DNA of 21,789 nucleotides from a virus. Both the position numbers and the translations under genes were made by a program. Under the pieces are notes generated by a model. That model was not told where the DNA came from, searched no databases, and was given only the letters and a program-made list of their open reading frames with translations. This document shows, piece after piece, positions 1 through 6,764 of the stretch. Location: IMG/VR virus record IMGVR_UViG_3300023184_000575, positions 1 to 21,789 of that record, one strand, 5' to 3'. Within the stretch, counting starts at the first letter, position 1, and each line of letters begins with the position of its first letter.

Positions 1-414
1 ACCGGCAACCATCTTTTGTTCATCAGGTGTGAGGGTTTGGCCTTTGGTGCTTTTATCTAATGCAGCTTTTAGTTTTGGATCTTTAACTGTTGAAGTAGCT
101 TGTGATAAATTTGGTGCAGCAGGTGCAGCAGGTGCGCCAGGAGCAGCAGGAGCAGCAGGAGCAATAGCTTCTTTGATTCTAGCAGTCAGTGCCTGCTCCA
201 TCATCAACAGCTTGAGATAAGCTGGATTGCGTTCGCTTTGATGGAACGAAGGTTGACGACGAGTTTCGCCTAGTACGCCACGCACACGACTCAACATTTG
301 TTGAGCTTGCTTGCCAGTAATTTGGTCAAACTTCATGCGTGAGCCAAAATAGCTTTCGAATACACGAGCTATTTGTTTGGTTGGCTTAATTGCCGCTAGT
401 TCTTGCAGTTTCAT
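1..414 (-). CDS. Partial protein of unknown function with Ala/Pro linker (C-terminus outside window)
   Basis: This reading frame starts at ATG 414-412 and stays open for 138 codons to the left edge, so the C-terminus is missing. A purine-rich ribosome site (AGAGGAT) lies 6 to 13 nt upstream. The N-terminal ~85 residues are basic and helix-like (MKLQELAAIKPTKQIARVFE, then QQMLSRVRGVLGETRRQPSF). Residues ~87-107 are an Ala/Pro/Gly linker of APAAPA type, followed by a charged segment (KDPKLKAALDKSTKGQTLTPDEQKM). It overlaps the end of the upstream gene by 29 nt and has its own late-type promoter motif. The late promoter and the linker, like the one in the 4048-5409 protein, suggest a virion or head-assembly protein. 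That is inference; I recognise no catalytic motif. Confidence 0.8.
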   Translation of the reverse strand, partial: MKLQELAAIKPTKQIARVFESYFGSRMKFDQITGKQAQQMLSRVRGVLGETRRQPSFHQSERNPAYLKLLMMEQALTARIKEAIAPAAPAAPGAPAAPAAPNLSQATSTVKDPKLKAALDKSTKGQTLTPDEQKMVAG

Positions 415-865
415 TTTGGAATCCTCTAAGTTGTATATATTTAGCCGAAATTAAACATTTTTCAAGTTCCTGATCCACCAAAGTATGTTGTTGAACCTTG
501 GGTTGTAACTTGGTCAATACCACTTCGCTAAATCCGTTATCGCGGCTACGATCAGCCATTTGCCGTCTACAGTATATGTCTGCTGACAGCGTTTGTTTTT
601 TGGTGTCTAAAGTCTTGATGCTTTGTGCCAGTCTCAGCTGATTGTGATTGTCTGCCACACACCAACTGATTGCTGTGCGTTTGTTGCTGAAAGTGCCTAT
701 AAAATTATCGCCTGTGGTGTATACTTCAAAAGACTGATGAGATGGGCGCAAATGATATCGACCAAATGCCACATATCCGCCTGATTCATCATCCACAATC
801 ATGGTGTGTATATTACGGCGAACTTCACGCTCGGCCCAGCGTTCTAATTTTTGTTCTCGGGTCAT
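386..865 (-). CDS. Hypothetical phage protein, 159 aa
   Basis: I chose ATG 865 as the start because it overlaps the stop of the upstream gene as ATGA. The open frame continues to an earlier codon at 934, but that would run deep into the upstream gene. The protein is soluble and mixed in composition. Residues ~20-75 look like a small beta-rich domain (VDDESGGYVAFGRYHLRPS, EVYTTGDNFIGTFS). The C-terminal half is helical and charged, ending in a Lys/Gln-rich segment. No catalytic motif is seen. It is probably translationally coupled to the XhlA-like gene before it, and it overlaps the start of the next gene by 29 nt. Function unknown. Confidence 0.75.
   Translation of the reverse strand: MTREQKLERWAEREVRRNIHTMIVDDESGGYVAFGRYHLRPSHQSFEVYTTGDNFIGTFSNKRTAISWCVADNHNQLRLAQSIKTLDTKKQTLSADIYCRRQMADRSRDNGFSEVVLTKLQPKVQQHTLVDQELEKCLISAKYIQLRGFQNETARTSGN
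438..444 (-). promoter_or_regulatory. T4-type late promoter motif CTAAATA (leadered)
   Basis: CTAAATA on the minus strand, followed by TATAC, lies 23 nt upstream of ATG 414. It resembles the T4 late promoter core TATAAATA. The expected start of transcription a few bases downstream leaves a short leader that contains the AGAGGAT ribosome site. It lies inside the end of the upstream gene (386-865), as is common in compact phage genomes. Confidence 0.6.
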
Positions 866-1125
866 AGTTTGATTAAATGTGCAGTGGCCCAGCCTAGTGC
901 GCCCACAAGGGTAACAATTATACCCACACCCCAACTGATTATTCTATCGTTGTTTTTGGCATTAGTAGCTTGTAGCATGCCGCGCAGTTCGGCTATTACA
1001 TTGAAAAGAGTAGTGATCTTTTCATCCATTGATTCCAATTTAGTTTCAAGCAGGCGATACCGCTCTGCACACAATTCTACGTGTGCTTCTAGACTTTTCT
1101 TTTCGATGTCAGTGGTATCGGCCAT
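862..1125 (-). CDS. Small coiled-coil protein with C-terminal membrane anchor (XhlA-like)
   Basis: An 87-aa protein. Residues ~8-55 are a charged amphipathic helix likely to form a coiled coil (ERYRLLETKLESMDEKITTL). Residues ~62-84 are one hydrophobic membrane segment (IISWGVGIIVTLVGALGWAT) ending in Lys. This order and length match XhlA-type haemolysin/holin-associated proteins of phages. A role at the inner membrane, perhaps in lysis, is inference from shape alone. The start ATG 1125 has a GGGAGA ribosome site. It overlaps the following gene by ATGA, and an ATAAATA late motif lies 17 nt upstream, inside the end of the preceding gene. Alternatively it could be a general tail-anchored membrane protein. 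Confidence 0.8.
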   Translation of the reverse strand: MADTTDIEKKSLEAHVELCAERYRLLETKLESMDEKITTLFNVIAELRGMLQATNAKNNDRIISWGVGIIVTLVGALGWATAHLIKL

Positions 1126-1137
1126 TATTTCTCCCGG

Positions 1138-1560
1138 TCATTTATTTATGGTTTCGAACCACAAGTTCTGGTCGGAGCCACTAGTGATCAAACTGGGTTC
1201 TAACTGCATTGTTTCGTTTAGATTGACAATCATTGGTATACCAGCGCATTCATTTAACAAGCCGGTTAAGTTATCAACTTCACCTGTAACTGAATACACT
1301 CCGGCAGTTTCTACTTCAAATTCAAATACCCATTGATTGTCAATTGCTCGAGGCAATTGCACAATGTCGGGTTGTGCTCGCAAGCTGATCATTTGTTGCA
1401 GGGTTTCCCAGTTGCGTTGTTGATTCCTTGCACGATTCCAGTCTTCAATGTTGCGTATGACTTGACCCACACGATCTTCAAAGGGTATTTGACTTGATCT
1501 GAAATTCCCGGTAATACCAGTAGGACTGCAATCAAATAGTGTTCGGCCTTGTATCTTCAT
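1138..1560 (-). CDS. Hypothetical phage protein, 140 aa, probable virion-associated
   Basis: I chose ATG 1560 over a TTG at 1581, because the TTG lies in the terminator tail region and upstream of the late motif. The protein begins MKIQGRTLFDCSPTGITGNF and then has a helical Arg/Gln/Trp-rich part (EDWNRARNQQRNWETLQQMI). The C-terminal half is beta-rich (WVFEFEVETAGVYSVTGEVD). I remember similar small proteins from marine T4-like phages but know no function. The late motif TTAAATA ends only 8 nt before the ATG with no ribosome site between, so a near-leaderless late transcript is likely. The terminator of the upstream unit lies just beyond it, so this gene appears to start a new transcription unit. 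Confidence 0.75.
   Translation of the reverse strand: MKIQGRTLFDCSPTGITGNFRSSQIPFEDRVGQVIRNIEDWNRARNQQRNWETLQQMISLRAQPDIVQLPRAIDNQWVFEFEVETAGVYSVTGEVDNLTGLLNECAGIPMIVNLNETMQLEPSLITSGSDQNLWFETINK
1143..1149 (-). promoter_or_regulatory. Possible late promoter motif ATAAATA (leadered)
   Basis: ATAAATA on the minus strand ends 17 nt before ATG 1125, and a GGGAGA ribosome site lies between. It overlaps the last codons of the 1138-1560 gene. The motif matches the late-promoter pattern seen elsewhere in the window, but A/T-rich coding sequence could give it by chance. Confidence 0.4.
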
Positions 1561-1568
1561 TCTGTGAG

Positions 1569-1575
1569 TATTTAA
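1569..1575 (-). promoter_or_regulatory. Late promoter motif TTAAATA, 8 nt before ATG 1560
   Basis: TTAAATAC on the minus strand, then CTCACAGA split around it, then ATG. With the usual T4 late spacing the transcript would start at or within a few bases of the ATG. It lies immediately downstream of the terminator hairpin. Confidence 0.6.
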
Positions 1576-1576
1576 C

Positions 1577-1613
1577 GCCAAACAAAAACCCCGGAGTTTT
1601 TAGTTCCGGGGTT
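1577..1613 (-). terminator. Rho-independent terminator of the 1633-2034 gene
   Basis: The arms 1587-1595 and 1605-1613 pair as AACCCCGGA with TCCGGGGTT (9 bp, GC core) around a 9-nt loop. On the minus strand the hairpin is followed by TTTTTGTTT. It lies 20 nt after the stop of the 1633-2034 gene and before the next late promoter, so it separates two transcription units. Confidence 0.88.
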
Positions 1614-1632
1614 GGTTAAATCAAATGATTGA

Positions 1633-2034
1633 TTAGGTCGATAGCTTGAAGCCAACGCTTGTGCAACTGTCTAACTGGAAACCAGTGTAGGTAATGTTAG
1701 CAGCGGCCAACATCACAGCTGATGAGGTGTTAGTGGTGCTGTTAGCAAAAGCGCCTGTTGGGTATGTAGCAAGTGAAATTGCAACACCGTCAACTTGGTA
1801 CATAGCCACTGTTGAAGTTTGTTGAACTGCTTGTAACACGTTAGCAACGTATTCTGTTACGCCGCCTTCGCCGTTTACGCTGGTGTTAGCAACCAAGCGG
1901 AAAAAGTCCAGTTTTGGACCTTGTGGTTGTACAGGTTGACCAGCCAATGAAGTGCTAGGAGCAACTGGACCATTTTGTGTGTCTAATGCGAATACTGGTT
2001 GTGAATCGCCATTTACGGGTGCAATATATGCCAT
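1633..2034 (-). CDS. Small probable virion (decoration or fibre-type) protein, 133 aa
   Basis: A 133-aa protein rich in Ala, Thr, Val, Ser and Asn, with one Cys and no Trp. This composition is typical of exposed phage structural proteins. The N-terminus is a Pro/Gln-rich arm (LAGQPVQPQGPKLDFF). The rest alternates beta-like segments (TSTVAMYQVDGVAISLATYP, then TSSAVMLAAANITYTGF). It has its own late promoter (CTAAATA, 2078-2084), a good ribosome site (AAAGGAT, 7 to 13 nt before ATG) and its own strong terminator. A single-gene late unit with strong signals suggests a highly expressed virion protein. That is inference; the fold is not recognised. Confidence 0.8.
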   Translation of the reverse strand: MAYIAPVNGDSQPVFALDTQNGPVAPSTSLAGQPVQPQGPKLDFFRLVANTSVNGEGGVTEYVANVLQAVQQTSTVAMYQVDGVAISLATYPTGAFANSTTNTSSAVMLAAANITYTGFQLDSCTSVGFKLST

Positions 2035-2077
2035 GATAAAAATCCTTTAAAGTTAATGGTCTCGGTGGACCTGCTTT

Positions 2078-2084
2078 TATTTAG
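2078..2084 (-). promoter_or_regulatory. Late promoter motif CTAAATA (leadered)
   Basis: CTAAATA followed by AAAGC on the minus strand, 43 nt before ATG 2034. The predicted leader of about 35 nt carries the AAAGGAT ribosome site. It lies in the 64-nt gap between the 2099-4051 stop and this gene. Confidence 0.65.
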
Positions 2085-2098
2085 TCTTTTGGCAAAAA

Positions 2099-4051
2099 TT
2101 ACGCCTGTTGACGATTGTTTTGTGCGGCATTTCTAGCAGTGAAATCAAAGCGATTTACTGCTTTACCGTAGCCTGCAGGCGTGGCCATCACCCATCCTTC
2201 ATGCCCAGGATCTTTCAAATCCAAGTTACGTAGTATGTCCAGCTTTAAATCATGTAACAACAAAAATAAAGTAAATGCAGCAGCCAGGCCTTCTGTGTTT
2301 GATGCAGGACTTTTTAAATATTCTACAATGTTGTTGAACTTTTTAGAAGTTACTGCACTCTGTAGAAACTGGCCAAAATCACCTATCAAGTTAGAAAAGT
2401 CTCCAGTATACCCTGCATAGTCTGGATTGATACGTTTGTTGATGTAATCTACACACAGTTTGGCCAAGTCGGTGATTTGCATGGCTCGCAGTTCTGCAGG
2501 ATTAAACAAGGTATCAATGGCAGCACCTTTGCTGTTGCGTATTTGTTTGATTTGCTTGATCAATGCCGCTTGCCCTTTAGACTGTGCAGGATCTTGAGGT
2601 GTGATACCTTTGCCGTAAATGGGTTCAATCAGCAACAGTCCAGGTACTTCATTGAATGACACTCTGCTGAGTGGTTGTTTGGGCTCGCCTTGATCAGCAT
2701 ACATGGTGTGCATGGCAATGCCTGTAGTGCTGTTGCGAATTCGTTGGCCTAGTGCGCTCTTGGCAGGTATACGATATTGCACTGTGTTGGGTTTGAACAC
2801 AAGGTTACCGGCCTGTTCTTCCCAGGGCTGTTGCGGGTAGTATAGTAAGTCGCCTTTAACATATCCACGGAAGTTAGTGGGTGTGGCAGCTTCTAGTTGT
2901 GGCCAAAGATCAGCATATAATTGAACTAATTCACCACGCTCACCTTTTCGTGTGCTTTGTATTTGTGCCATCATTTGGGGCGAAGTAGCAAGTCCATCAT
3001 ATCCCTTAGCGTCAAATCCCGAGCCATCTGTGAGCACAAACTCTCCTGTGTCGGGCTTACGACCAAAAATTACAGCAGGTTTACCATCCCATTTTACACT
3101 GGTGGTTTTTTGTGGTGCTTCTGCTGCATGTTGGATAATAGCTAGTGCTTCATCTACTCCACGTGAACCTTTACGGAACACAAGATCTTCCAGGTGTTCA
3201 ATGCCTTTGGCTCTGCCACCTACATTGCCTTCTTCTGCTTCGTAAATTTGATATGGGTTTGTTTTTTCAGTTTCGATCAAGGGTTGCATACCTTGATTTA
3301 CAATTCTGTCACGCAGTTTTGCTAAGAAGTTTACTTCTGTATTTTCGTTAACAGCGCCGGGCTCTTGCAGGCCTTCTTTAGCTAGATATTCACGGAAATC
3401 TTTGAGCTTGGCATCGCGGTCTCGGTCACGTGCCAGAGCAGCATAAATGCTTTCTACATTTTTGAGATTTTCTCTAGTGGCAGTTCTGCCCAACAGTGTT
3501 TTGGCCACATAGTCTGGATCCATGCCGCCATCGACCAGCTGATTTGTGGCACGGCTGAACATGCCATTGGCACCCACTTTGAGTCCCAGTTGCTTGGCAA
3601 TTGAACTCATCAGCACATTACGATTCATGCCTTTATAAGCACTATCTTCCGAACCACCGTAGTAGAATTGTCCCCAATCCAAATTAGGGAAGAACATGAA
3701 ATCTGTTTGCACATATCCGTTTTGAGGATTGCCATTGATGGGTGTGCGCAGGTGTACTTCGCCAGCTTTTTTTACCCAGGCTTTGGGATCTTGTCCATGG
3801 CTTACTGCCCATTGTGTGAGCCTTGCTGCCAGTTGTTCTTTAGATATTTCACTGGCATCAACAGCCATATCCATATCGCCTGAGGTGGGTTTGCGACCAG
3901 TTGAGCCTAGCCAACGTTCACGTGGGAATTCTAATCCTGTGAGTGTTTCCAACCACTGCACTGTGGCTGCTACATCACTTTGATTGATGCGGCCTGTTAA
4001 TGGTCGGCCATCAGCATCTTTGAATACGTTACCGCCTTCTAGTAATCTCAT
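2099..4051 (-). CDS. Two-domain nucleotidyltransferase/ligase-like protein (DUF6267-like), 650 aa
   Basis: Two nucleotidyl-transfer signatures are visible. Residues 49-65 read GSTGRKPTSGDMDMAVD, which fits the pol-beta superfamily pattern GS...DxD (D59, D61), with a third carboxylate likely at D117 in GYVQTDFMF. Residues 318-326 read SVKWDGKPA, matching the KxDG nucleotidylation motif of covalent nucleotidyltransferases (ATP-dependent ligases, capping enzymes), with K320 as the candidate AMP-accepting lysine. A motif III-like FRGYVKGDLLYY (394-405) and a basic NLVFKPNTVQYRIPAKS (416-432) follow. From memory the second half resembles the phage family DUF6267; this was not searched. The start ATG 4051 overlaps the upstream stop as ATGA. 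It sits in a late unit, so action on packaged DNA or RNA, or on host RNA late in infection, is possible. Substrate unknown. Confidence 0.8.
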   Translation of the reverse strand: MRLLEGGNVFKDADGRPLTGRINQSDVAATVQWLETLTGLEFPRERWLGSTGRKPTSGDMDMAVDASEISKEQLAARLTQWAVSHGQDPKAWVKKAGEVHLRTPINGNPQNGYVQTDFMFFPNLDWGQFYYGGSEDSAYKGMNRNVLMSSIAKQLGLKVGANGMFSRATNQLVDGGMDPDYVAKTLLGRTATRENLKNVESIYAALARDRDRDAKLKDFREYLAKEGLQEPGAVNENTEVNFLAKLRDRIVNQGMQPLIETEKTNPYQIYEAEEGNVGGRAKGIEHLEDLVFRKGSRGVDEALAIIQHAAEAPQKTTSVKWDGKPAVIFGRKPDTGEFVLTDGSGFDAKGYDGLATSPQMMAQIQSTRKGERGELVQLYADLWPQLEAATPTNFRGYVKGDLLYYPQQPWEEQAGNLVFKPNTVQYRIPAKSALGQRIRNSTTGIAMHTMYADQGEPKQPLSRVSFNEVPGLLLIEPIYGKGITPQDPAQSKGQAALIKQIKQIRNSKGAAIDTLFNPAELRAMQITDLAKLCVDYINKRINPDYAGYTGDFSNLIGDFGQFLQSAVTSKKFNNIVEYLKSPASNTEGLAAAFTLFLLLHDLKLDILRNLDLKDPGHEGWVMATPAGYGKAVNRFDFTARNAAQNNRQQA

Positions 4052-5409
4052 TGAGTTTGTCCTTGTTTCATTCGACGATATAGCTGTTTGCTAGGATCAA
4101 AGTTCTTGCTCCAGATCAAAGATTCGGTTACTTTCTTAACATACGGGTTTGGTCCGCCAGTATTAACTGATGCCCTGCCTGGTGTTTGAACAGTAGGCAA
4201 CGATGTGTTGGTAGTAGCAGATGTTTGTGTTGGTAATACCTGTGAGTCTTGAGTGCGTAAAATAGATGCAGCTACTGCCGCTATTTCGTTACCAAGTCCT
4301 ACAAGTTTCATTTGTTCTGTAGTTTGTTTAACAAGGTTTGCCATGCGTTGTTTTTCTGCTTCATCCGCAGCAGGATCTTGTTCGAGATTCTTTTTCATGT
4401 TCAATGCGTTACGGTAATTGTTTATTGCCTGCTGTTGCGCAGCCTGCCGGTCATTGACTGTTTTCTTTACCAGTTTTACAATGTTGTCAGTATTAATTTG
4501 TAAATTTGATCCTGCTTGATTGATCAAATCAGCGGCAGCTTTAATTTCATTCGGTGCAAGATTAGAAGGTTTCTGATTCAAAGTTTTTTGATTTAGCCAT
4601 TCACGACTGAGTTGTGAAGCAATCGCAGCTTCTTGTTGGTTAATAGCTGTAGTACCTTGTCCCAATCTAGTAGCCATGTGGCCGCCAGGATGCCAGCCTG
4701 TGGTTCCACCTTGCTGGTCTAAAGGAATGCCAGCAGCATTCATTGTTTTGTTAGCAAAGTACTCTGCTGCATTTCTCATGAATCCTGCTTTTCCTGGCGC
4801 AGTTGTAGCAGCCGGAGTGGCGGGTTGGTTCTGTGCTGCTTGTTGTGCGGTCCATGCCTGGGCTTCTTTACTGCCGCCTGGTTTTACATTGGGATTTACT
4901 GGCTTCCACGGTTTAGCCGCAGGGGCCGCTGCTGCCGCAGGGGCCGCTGCTGCCGCAGGCGTAGGTGCTGGTGCTGCCGCTGGTGCTGGTGCTGCCGCTG
5001 GTGCTGGTGCAGCCGCTGGTGCAGCCGCTGGTGCTGGTAGTGATTTTCTATTGGTGATATCTTTAGCGTCAACATCAATTACATTAGGATCATATTGATT
5101 TGATCTGCTAGTAGCAGGTGCTACCTGACCAGTTTTGGGTGGTGCAGTTGCTGCGCCACCAGTGGGAATTGTTGCAAGATTGGTACCCGGTGCTTTTGCT
5201 ACCGCAGTTGTTGTAGGAACCACAGCAAGATTTGTGCCTGGGGCCGCCGCAGCCTTGGGCATCATGTTTGGTGCAAATGTCACTTTGCTTGGGGCCACAG
5301 TCTGTTGTGGCATGGCCACTGTGGTTCTACCAAAGTTCACAGGATCAGTTGCCACATTCTTGAGTGGGCCTTCGTTTATATTGCGGCGTGTGATTTCATG
5401 TATCTGCAT
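4048..5409 (-). CDS. Ala/Pro-repeat protein, 453 aa, probable late virion protein
   Basis: The N-terminus MQIHEITRRNINEGPLKNVA is followed by a disordered region with AAAPGTNLAVVP-type near repeats (about residues 50-85). A long Ala/Pro tract of PAAAPAP type spans about residues 124-165, encoded by 18-bp tandem repeats. A helical Gln/Asn/Ala-rich part follows (about 205-375). The C-terminus ends ESLIWSKNFDPSKQLYRRMK, a compact motif that looks conserved. No enzyme motif is seen. It lies between a small helical gene (14-nt overlap) and the nucleotidyltransferase/ligase-like gene (ATGA overlap), so all three are probably made together from the late promoter near 5665. An internal head or tail-associated role is a guess from low complexity and late context. 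Confidence 0.78.
   Translation of the reverse strand: MQIHEITRRNINEGPLKNVATDPVNFGRTTVAMPQQTVAPSKVTFAPNMMPKAAAAPGTNLAVVPTTTAVAKAPGTNLATIPTGGAATAPPKTGQVAPATSRSNQYDPNVIDVDAKDITNRKSLPAPAAAPAAAPAPAAAPAPAAAPAPTPAAAAAPAAAAAPAAKPWKPVNPNVKPGGSKEAQAWTAQQAAQNQPATPAATTAPGKAGFMRNAAEYFANKTMNAAGIPLDQQGGTTGWHPGGHMATRLGQGTTAINQQEAAIASQLSREWLNQKTLNQKPSNLAPNEIKAAADLINQAGSNLQINTDNIVKLVKKTVNDRQAAQQQAINNYRNALNMKKNLEQDPAADEAEKQRMANLVKQTTEQMKLVGLGNEIAAVAASILRTQDSQVLPTQTSATTNTSLPTVQTPGRASVNTGGPNPYVKKVTESLIWSKNFDPSKQLYRRMKQGQTQ
4916..5037 (-). repeat. 18-bp in-frame tandem repeats encoding the Ala/Pro tract
   Basis: Two arrays with 18-bp period lie side by side. One has unit GCCGCAGGGGCCGCTGCT (4916-4951, two full copies). 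The other has unit GGTGCTGGTGCTGCCGCT (about 4964-5037, roughly four copies with single-base changes), written on the plus strand. Both encode Ala-rich or Ala/Pro hexapeptides in the minus-strand gene. Copy number is likely to change by slippage. Confidence 0.8.
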
Positions 5410-5644
5410 TTGTTCTTCTCACTGATCTGGCAAACTTTCCCGAGTCTCTGGTACGAATAGCATTCAGCAATTTACGTTGTAGATTTTCAGCTTGATCAGC
5501 TGGAAATTCTGTGTCAATTTGTTCTAGCAACCTAATAGCATTAGCAATAAGTGTAGCCGCACGGTTTTCAATTAACAGGCGGCGATCACGCTCGATGTAC
5601 AAATCGTCTAATTCTTCTAATAAACTGCGAGTGCGTTTTTGCAT
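5396..5644 (-). CDS. Small helical protein, 82 aa
   Basis: An 82-aa, highly charged, all-helical protein (RSLLEELDDLYIERDRRLLI, then AIRLLEQIDTEFP) with a basic C-terminus (SGKFARSVRRTN). No Cys or Trp. Start ATG 5644 follows a CAAAGG ribosome site and a double late motif. It is the first gene of a late unit running through the Ala/Pro-repeat and nucleotidyltransferase/ligase-like genes. It looks like a small structural or chaperone-like protein of the kind I recall from marine T4-like phages; its function is unknown. Confidence 0.78.
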   Translation of the reverse strand: MQKRTRSLLEELDDLYIERDRRLLIENRAATLIANAIRLLEQIDTEFPADQAENLQRKLLNAIRTRDSGKFARSVRRTNADT

Positions 5645-5664
5645 CTGCTTTTGGACCTTTGAAT

Positions 5665-5675
5665 TATTTATTTAA
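5665..5675 (-). promoter_or_regulatory. Late promoter, overlapping TTAAATA and AATAAATA motifs (leadered)
   Basis: On the minus strand the sequence TTAAATAAATA holds two overlapping late-type cores. The downstream one ends 20 nt before ATG 5644, with a CAAAGG ribosome site between. It lies in a 64-nt divergent gap opposite the plus-strand late motif at 5698-5704. Confidence 0.6.
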
Positions 5676-5697
5676 ATTTACACATACAACTTGGTAA

Positions 5698-5704
5698 TTA
5701 AATA
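5698..5704 (+). promoter_or_regulatory. Late promoter motif TTAAATA, 4 nt before ATG 5709
   Basis: TTAAATA, then CCCT, then ATG of the radical SAM gene on the plus strand. No room exists for a ribosome site, so a leaderless late transcript is predicted. This motif also argues against the in-frame TTG at 5691 as the start. Confidence 0.65.
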
Positions 5705-5708
5705 CCCT

Positions 5709-6761
5709 ATGAACAACTACTTTTGCGTTTTGCCATTTTATGGTGTTGAAATTGGACACAATATTTCTAAAAATATACACTGTTGTGAACTGCCTGCAGG
5801 CACAGATATTAAGAAAGTCCAAGAATCAATTGTTGCTCAACAAAGATCGCCATCCTGTTACAGGTGTTGGCAACTGGAAGATCAAGGACTCACAAGTTCG
5901 CGCAAATTACACAATCAATCATTTGATTTTTATCTCAATCGAGACTTAGAAAAAATTGAACAAGATGCAATAAATCATCTCAATCAACCACAAATTATAA
6001 AAATACACACCAGCAATCTTTGCAACGGAACTTGTGTTACTTGCAACAGTATTTTAAGTTCTGCGTGGGCGTCGCTAGAAAACAAACAAATCAACTATAA
6101 TAAAATTTCTACCAAGCTGATTGAAAGCATAAACTGGGCAGATGTCAAACAGTTGACATTTGTTGGTGGCGAACCTCTTTTGGAAAAACTCAATTTTGAA
6201 ATTTTAAACTTGTTGCTTGATTCAGGTAACACCAGTTGTTTTATATCTATTGTGACCAATGGCAGTTGTGCATTAACACCTGGCCAGTTTGAAACACTGA
6301 GTCAATTTACAAATCTAAATATCTGTCTTAGCATTGATGGTGTTGGTCCAAGATTTGAGTACATTAGATATCCATTAAGTTGGGATTTGTTGTGCGAAAA
6401 TTTAGAAAAGTTTAGAAAGATCACCAGCAACATTAGTGTAAATGCTACTATTTCAAATCTCAATATATTTTACTACAGTGAATTGATAGAATTTTTTAAC
6501 GCCCATCAGTTGAATTACATGTGCAGACATGTTGAATTTCCTTTGTATTTTTCACCGGGTAACTTGCCAGATGCGTTCAAACAACAGGTGTTAGAAAACA
6601 ATCCTCAGTATCACGATCAGGTAAAAAGTTTTCTTGGTACAGGACATTATAGTGCCAGCTTGTTTGCAAAATTTTGTCAAGAAATTCGACGGCAAGATAA
6701 TTTGAAAAAGATTTCAATTTCAGATTATCTACCACTGGATTTTTATCAAAATTTAGCGTGA
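5709..6761 (+). CDS. Twitch-type radical SAM enzyme A, 350 aa
   Basis: A radical SAM protein: the 4Fe-4S motif CX3CX2C is NLCNGTCVTCNS (C105, C109, C112), and the SAM-binding GGEP motif is at 153-156 (FVGGEPLL). The barrel continues with VTNGS and LNICLSIDGVGPRFEYIRYP. The N-terminal part carries extra paired cysteines (HCC at 24-26, and CYRCWQLE from C50), as in the phage/bacterial twitch-domain radical SAM group (shortened SPASM-like auxiliary cluster). I chose ATG 5709 because the late motif abuts it. It is one of only two plus-strand genes and faces the second radical SAM gene tail to tail with 3 nt between stops. The substrate is unknown; peptide or small-molecule modification late in infection is inference. 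Confidence 0.85.
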   Translation: MNNYFCVLPFYGVEIGHNISKNIHCCELPAGTDIKKVQESIVAQQRSPSCYRCWQLEDQGLTSSRKLHNQSFDFYLNRDLEKIEQDAINHLNQPQIIKIHTSNLCNGTCVTCNSILSSAWASLENKQINYNKISTKLIESINWADVKQLTFVGGEPLLEKLNFEILNLLLDSGNTSCFISIVTNGSCALTPGQFETLSQFTNLNICLSIDGVGPRFEYIRYPLSWDLLCENLEKFRKITSNISVNATISNLNIFYYSELIEFFNAHQLNYMCRHVEFPLYFSPGNLPDAFKQQVLENNPQYHDQVKSFLGTGHYSASLFAKFCQEIRRQDNLKKISISDYLPLDFYQNLA

Positions 6762-6764
6762 TGT

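Noticed and set aside
851-1336. Plus-strand 161-aa open frame
   Set aside because: It lies antisense to three genes with ribosome sites and ATGA coupling, and its own start has no promoter or ribosome site.
4916-5037. Tandem repeats as a possible CRISPR array
   Set aside because: The repeats are directly adjacent without spacers and keep the codon frame of a protein.
4676-5098. Plus-strand 140-aa open frame rich in Ala and Gly
   Set aside because: It is the antisense reading of the Ala/Pro repeat tract in the 4048-5409 gene. The low-complexity codons avoid stops on both strands.
5691-5708. TTG start 18 nt upstream of the plus-strand radical SAM gene
   Set aside because: It lies upstream of and inside the late motif; ATG 5709 gives the same spacing (4 nt) as two other genes.
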